A DNA stretch of 64,000 nucleotides from Sphingomonas sp. AOB5 (lineage in GTDB: Bacteria > Pseudomonadota > Alphaproteobacteria > Sphingomonadales > Sphingomonadaceae): the NCBI RefSeq assembly GCF_029433115.1, contig NZ_JARNTV010000010.1:38509-102508 (forward strand), in the 5' to 3' direction. Position 1 is the stretch's first letter. The number at the start of each line of letters is the position of its first letter. Positions 62,593 to 64,000 of the stretch are shown here, in pieces. The notes beneath the pieces are model-generated. The model saw only the letters and a program-made list of their open reading frames with translations. It was not told the DNA's origin and did not search any database. The position numbers and the translations under genes were made by a program.

Positions 62593-62653
62593 GACAAGTT
62601 GGATTATGAGAACAAAACAAGTCCATCAATCGCGAATCGAGAGGAGCGAGTCG

Positions 62654-62836
62654 GTGGCGGTCCTGAGAAAAATACAGATATTCCTGAAAGATAGCGGCAT
62701 GCCCGAGACACGCTTCGGCCGCATGGCGGTCAACGATCCGCGACTCGTCCGCGATCTGCGCAATGGCCGCGAGCCGGGACCGCGCATGGTCCGGCGGATC
62801 GAGAGCTTCCTTGCCGAACGGAGTATCTCGCAATGA
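62654..62836 (+). CDS. Small basic protein, 60 residues, divergent from the S24 repressor
   Basis: GTG start at 62654 is preferred, because GAGGAG lies seven bases upstream; an ATG at 62606 is in frame but lies in the operator zone. The product (VLRKIQIFLKDSGMPETRFGRMAVNDPRLVRDL, split here at a natural break, then RNGREPGPRMVRRIESFL) is basic and helical, like a small helix-turn-helix. It looks like a Cro-like protein by position; sequence does not prove this. Its stop overlaps the next ATG (ATGA). Confidence 0.7.
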   Translation: MAVLRKIQIFLKDSGMPETRFGRMAVNDPRLVRDLRNGREPGPRMVRRIESFLAERSISQ

Positions 62837-63147
62837 GCCGCGGCCCCGATGCCCTGACCCTGCTCGCCCGCGCGCTGACCGCGGGAGCCGAAGCCGCGGG
62901 TTGCGCTGTCCGGATCACCGCCTCGGATTCAGTCCGCTGGGCCAGCGCCACCTTCACCGGCATGCGCCACCGGATCACGCTATGCTGTTCCGCCGGTGAT
63001 GCGCTCGACGCATGGCTCGCCACCCTGCCCGAAGCGGAGTTCGACCTGCGCGGCCATCTGGTCGCCGATCTGGTGGTGGAGCGCATCCGCCGCGACGGCG
63101 ACGCGATGACGGTAGAACTCGAGGCGTTGACGCTCGAGAAACGCTAG
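62833..63147 (+). CDS. Hypothetical protein coupled to the small divergent gene
   Basis: 104 residues, no signal peptide. TLLARALTAGAEAAGCAVRITASDSVRWASATFTGMRHRITL is followed by an amphipathic C-terminal half (HLVADLVVERIRRDGDAMTVELEALTLEKR). No family recognised. Its ATG overlaps the stop of the 60-residue protein gene (62833-62836), so it is expressed from the same promoter under the S24-side operator. Its transcript ends in a strong hairpin repeat. Confidence 0.75.
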   Translation: MSRGPDALTLLARALTAGAEAAGCAVRITASDSVRWASATFTGMRHRITLCCSAGDALDAWLATLPEAEFDLRGHLVADLVVERIRRDGDAMTVELEALTLEKR

Positions 63148-63160
63148 GATCTGGGATATT

Positions 63161-63232
63161 GTGCTCCGGCGAAGGCCGGAGCCTTGGCAATCGCAGCCTA
63201 AGCGGCCAGCGCTCCGGCCTTCGCCGGAGCAC
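63161..63232. repeat. Family E inverted repeat (GCTCCGGCGAAGGCCGGAGC type) between convergent genes
   Basis: Arms 63161-63182 and 63211-63232 are perfect 22-base inverted copies, each itself a hairpin (CTCCGGC-GAAG-GCCGGAG). It separates convergent genes and should terminate both. Single copy in the window. Confidence 0.88.
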
Positions 63233-63243
63233 GAGGAACCTGA

Positions 63244-63981
63244 TCAGGCCCGACGCGCCAGATTACGCAGCGTGACCAGCGCATCCTCCAGCCCGCGCTC
63301 CTGCTCGCGCGGCGAGGTATCTACACCACTCGCCAGCCCCTTCTTCACCACGCCCTTTTCCAGCCGCTCCAGCAATGCATGGATCGTGGCGTCGGTGCGC
63401 GGGGTGGCGATGGCCTCGTCCTGAACCTGAGGCTGAGGGCGCGGTGCCGGGCGCAGGCTCGGCGGCGGCGCGGGGCGCGGGCGGATCGGCGGGGTCAGCT
63501 CGAAGATCTCGAACCGCTCGGTCTCGTCGAACACCGCAGGTCGCTTGCGCTTCAGCGGCAGCGGCGCTTCGGGAGCGGGCATCGGCGTATCGAGGATCGC
63601 TTCGGGATCGAACGCCGCCAGCGGCTGCTCCAGGTCGAGCGGCAGGTCCTGTTCGACCAGCGGCAGCGGCTCGGCAGGTGCGGCATCCGCCACGATAGGC
63701 TCAGGCTCGGGTTCGATCGCAACCGGCTCCGGCGTCACGAACAGCGGCTCGGCCAGGCGATGTTCGTCACGTTCCGCAGCAGCAGTACGAATTTCCGGTT
63801 CGGTCTTTTTCGGCTTCGCGGTGATTTCGAGGAACGGCACGCCCAGGTCGCGAGTCGCCAGCAACGGCGCGCGGGCAGGCGCGTCGGGATGCGCATCGGC
63901 GCGGCGCAGTACCGGAGTCGGCACCGCTTCGGCGCTGACCGGCGCGGCCCGGCCGAACGACAGCGTGCGGCTGCCGAACAT
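63244..63981 (-). CDS. Hypothetical proline/glutamate-rich protein
   Basis: 245 residues from the ATG at 63981 (MFGSRTLSFGRAAPVSAEAV); the frame stays open to the window edge, so a start outside is possible. Long low-complexity stretches are seen (EPEPEPIVADAAPAEPLPLVEQDLP is representative, with IRPRPAPPPSLRPAPRPQPQ), and a C-terminal helix with TDATIHALLERLEKGVVKKGLASGVDTSPREQERGLEDALVTLRNLARRA. No signal peptide is evident. No family recognised. Confidence 0.65.
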   Translation of the reverse strand: MFGSRTLSFGRAAPVSAEAVPTPVLRRADAHPDAPARAPLLATRDLGVPFLEITAKPKKTEPEIRTAAAERDEHRLAEPLFVTPEPVAIEPEPEPIVADAAPAEPLPLVEQDLPLDLEQPLAAFDPEAILDTPMPAPEAPLPLKRKRPAVFDETERFEIFELTPPIRPRPAPPPSLRPAPRPQPQVQDEAIATPRTDATIHALLERLEKGVVKKGLASGVDTSPREQERGLEDALVTLRNLARRA

Positions 63982-64000
63982 CAGGAAACAGGCGAACCAG

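Noticed and set aside
62612..62626. LexA-type GAAC-N7-GAAC box upstream of the small gene at 62654
   Set aside because: Only one GAAC (in GAGAACAAAACAAG) is present; the second half-site is missing.

Overview
The window is a high-GC alphaproteobacterial chromosome segment, most likely from Sphingomonas or a close relative (Sphingomonadaceae). The basis is the gene style: four TonB-dependent receptors, sphingomonad-type small hypothetical proteins, the methylmalonyl-CoA propionate route with an ScfR/RamB-like regulator, a phytase-receptor pair and short GC-rich inverted repeats between genes. No rRNA, CRISPR array, integrase or transposase is visible. The one RNA gene that can be called firmly is a tRNA-Gly.

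1-13781: a truncated GH35-type beta-galactosidase at the left edge, then a leftward gene train of about 11 kb (12312 down to 1114). It carries pccB, a small membrane protein, a thiolase, methylmalonyl-CoA epimerase, methylmalonyl-CoA mutase, a 20-codon ORF, a TlpA-like thioredoxin, a secreted protein, biotin synthase, an esterase, pccA and an FKBP isomerase. Most junctions are ATGA or TGATG overlaps. The unit makes propionyl-CoA carboxylase, its biotin cofactor and the enzymes leading to succinyl-CoA. It diverges from an XRE/IrrE-type short-chain-acyl regulator across a promoter holding a GTTTGCAAAC palindrome.

13914-26658: a two-gene leftward pair (ferredoxin reductase-like flavoprotein, enoyl-CoA hydratase), then a uronic-acid polysaccharide locus. 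The locus has a GH105 unsaturated glucuronyl hydrolase, a DUF4861 protein, an alginate-lyase-fold protein, a TonB receptor, an unclassified 627-residue secreted protein, a FadR-type GntR regulator and a D-mannonate dehydratase. A TTGGTNNGRCCAA-like operator sits in front of all four transcription units, so the locus looks like one local regulon.

26662-34888: a DUF3883 protein beside tRNA-Gly, a DUF4386 membrane protein, an amidohydrolase diverging from an M20 peptidase, and a TetR regulator diverging from a Rieske oxygenase followed by a PYROXD2-like flavoprotein. 34901-41142: a small membrane protein, an APC permease, a promoter with an embedded GTTC-N7-GTTC box and a structured leader, a TPR-sulfotransferase and a TonB receptor. 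The receptor's promoter carries the same 12-mer operator core as the TetR/Rieske promoter.

41189-53325: housekeeping genes (molybdopterin-binding protein, methionine aminopeptidase, DUF1842 protein, ferredoxin-NADP reductase with a Fur-like box, glnB-glnA behind a sigma-54 promoter), then two divergent TonB receptors, one coupled to a beta-propeller phytase. 53474-63981: a GSDH-fold lipoprotein, an M20 carboxypeptidase, an aldehyde dehydrogenase, a hemerythrin protein, a quinone oxidoreductase, an SLC13/TrkA-C transporter, an S24 repressor divergent from two small coupled genes, and a proline-rich hypothetical protein. At least five families of GC-rich inverted repeats occupy the gaps, mostly between convergent genes.
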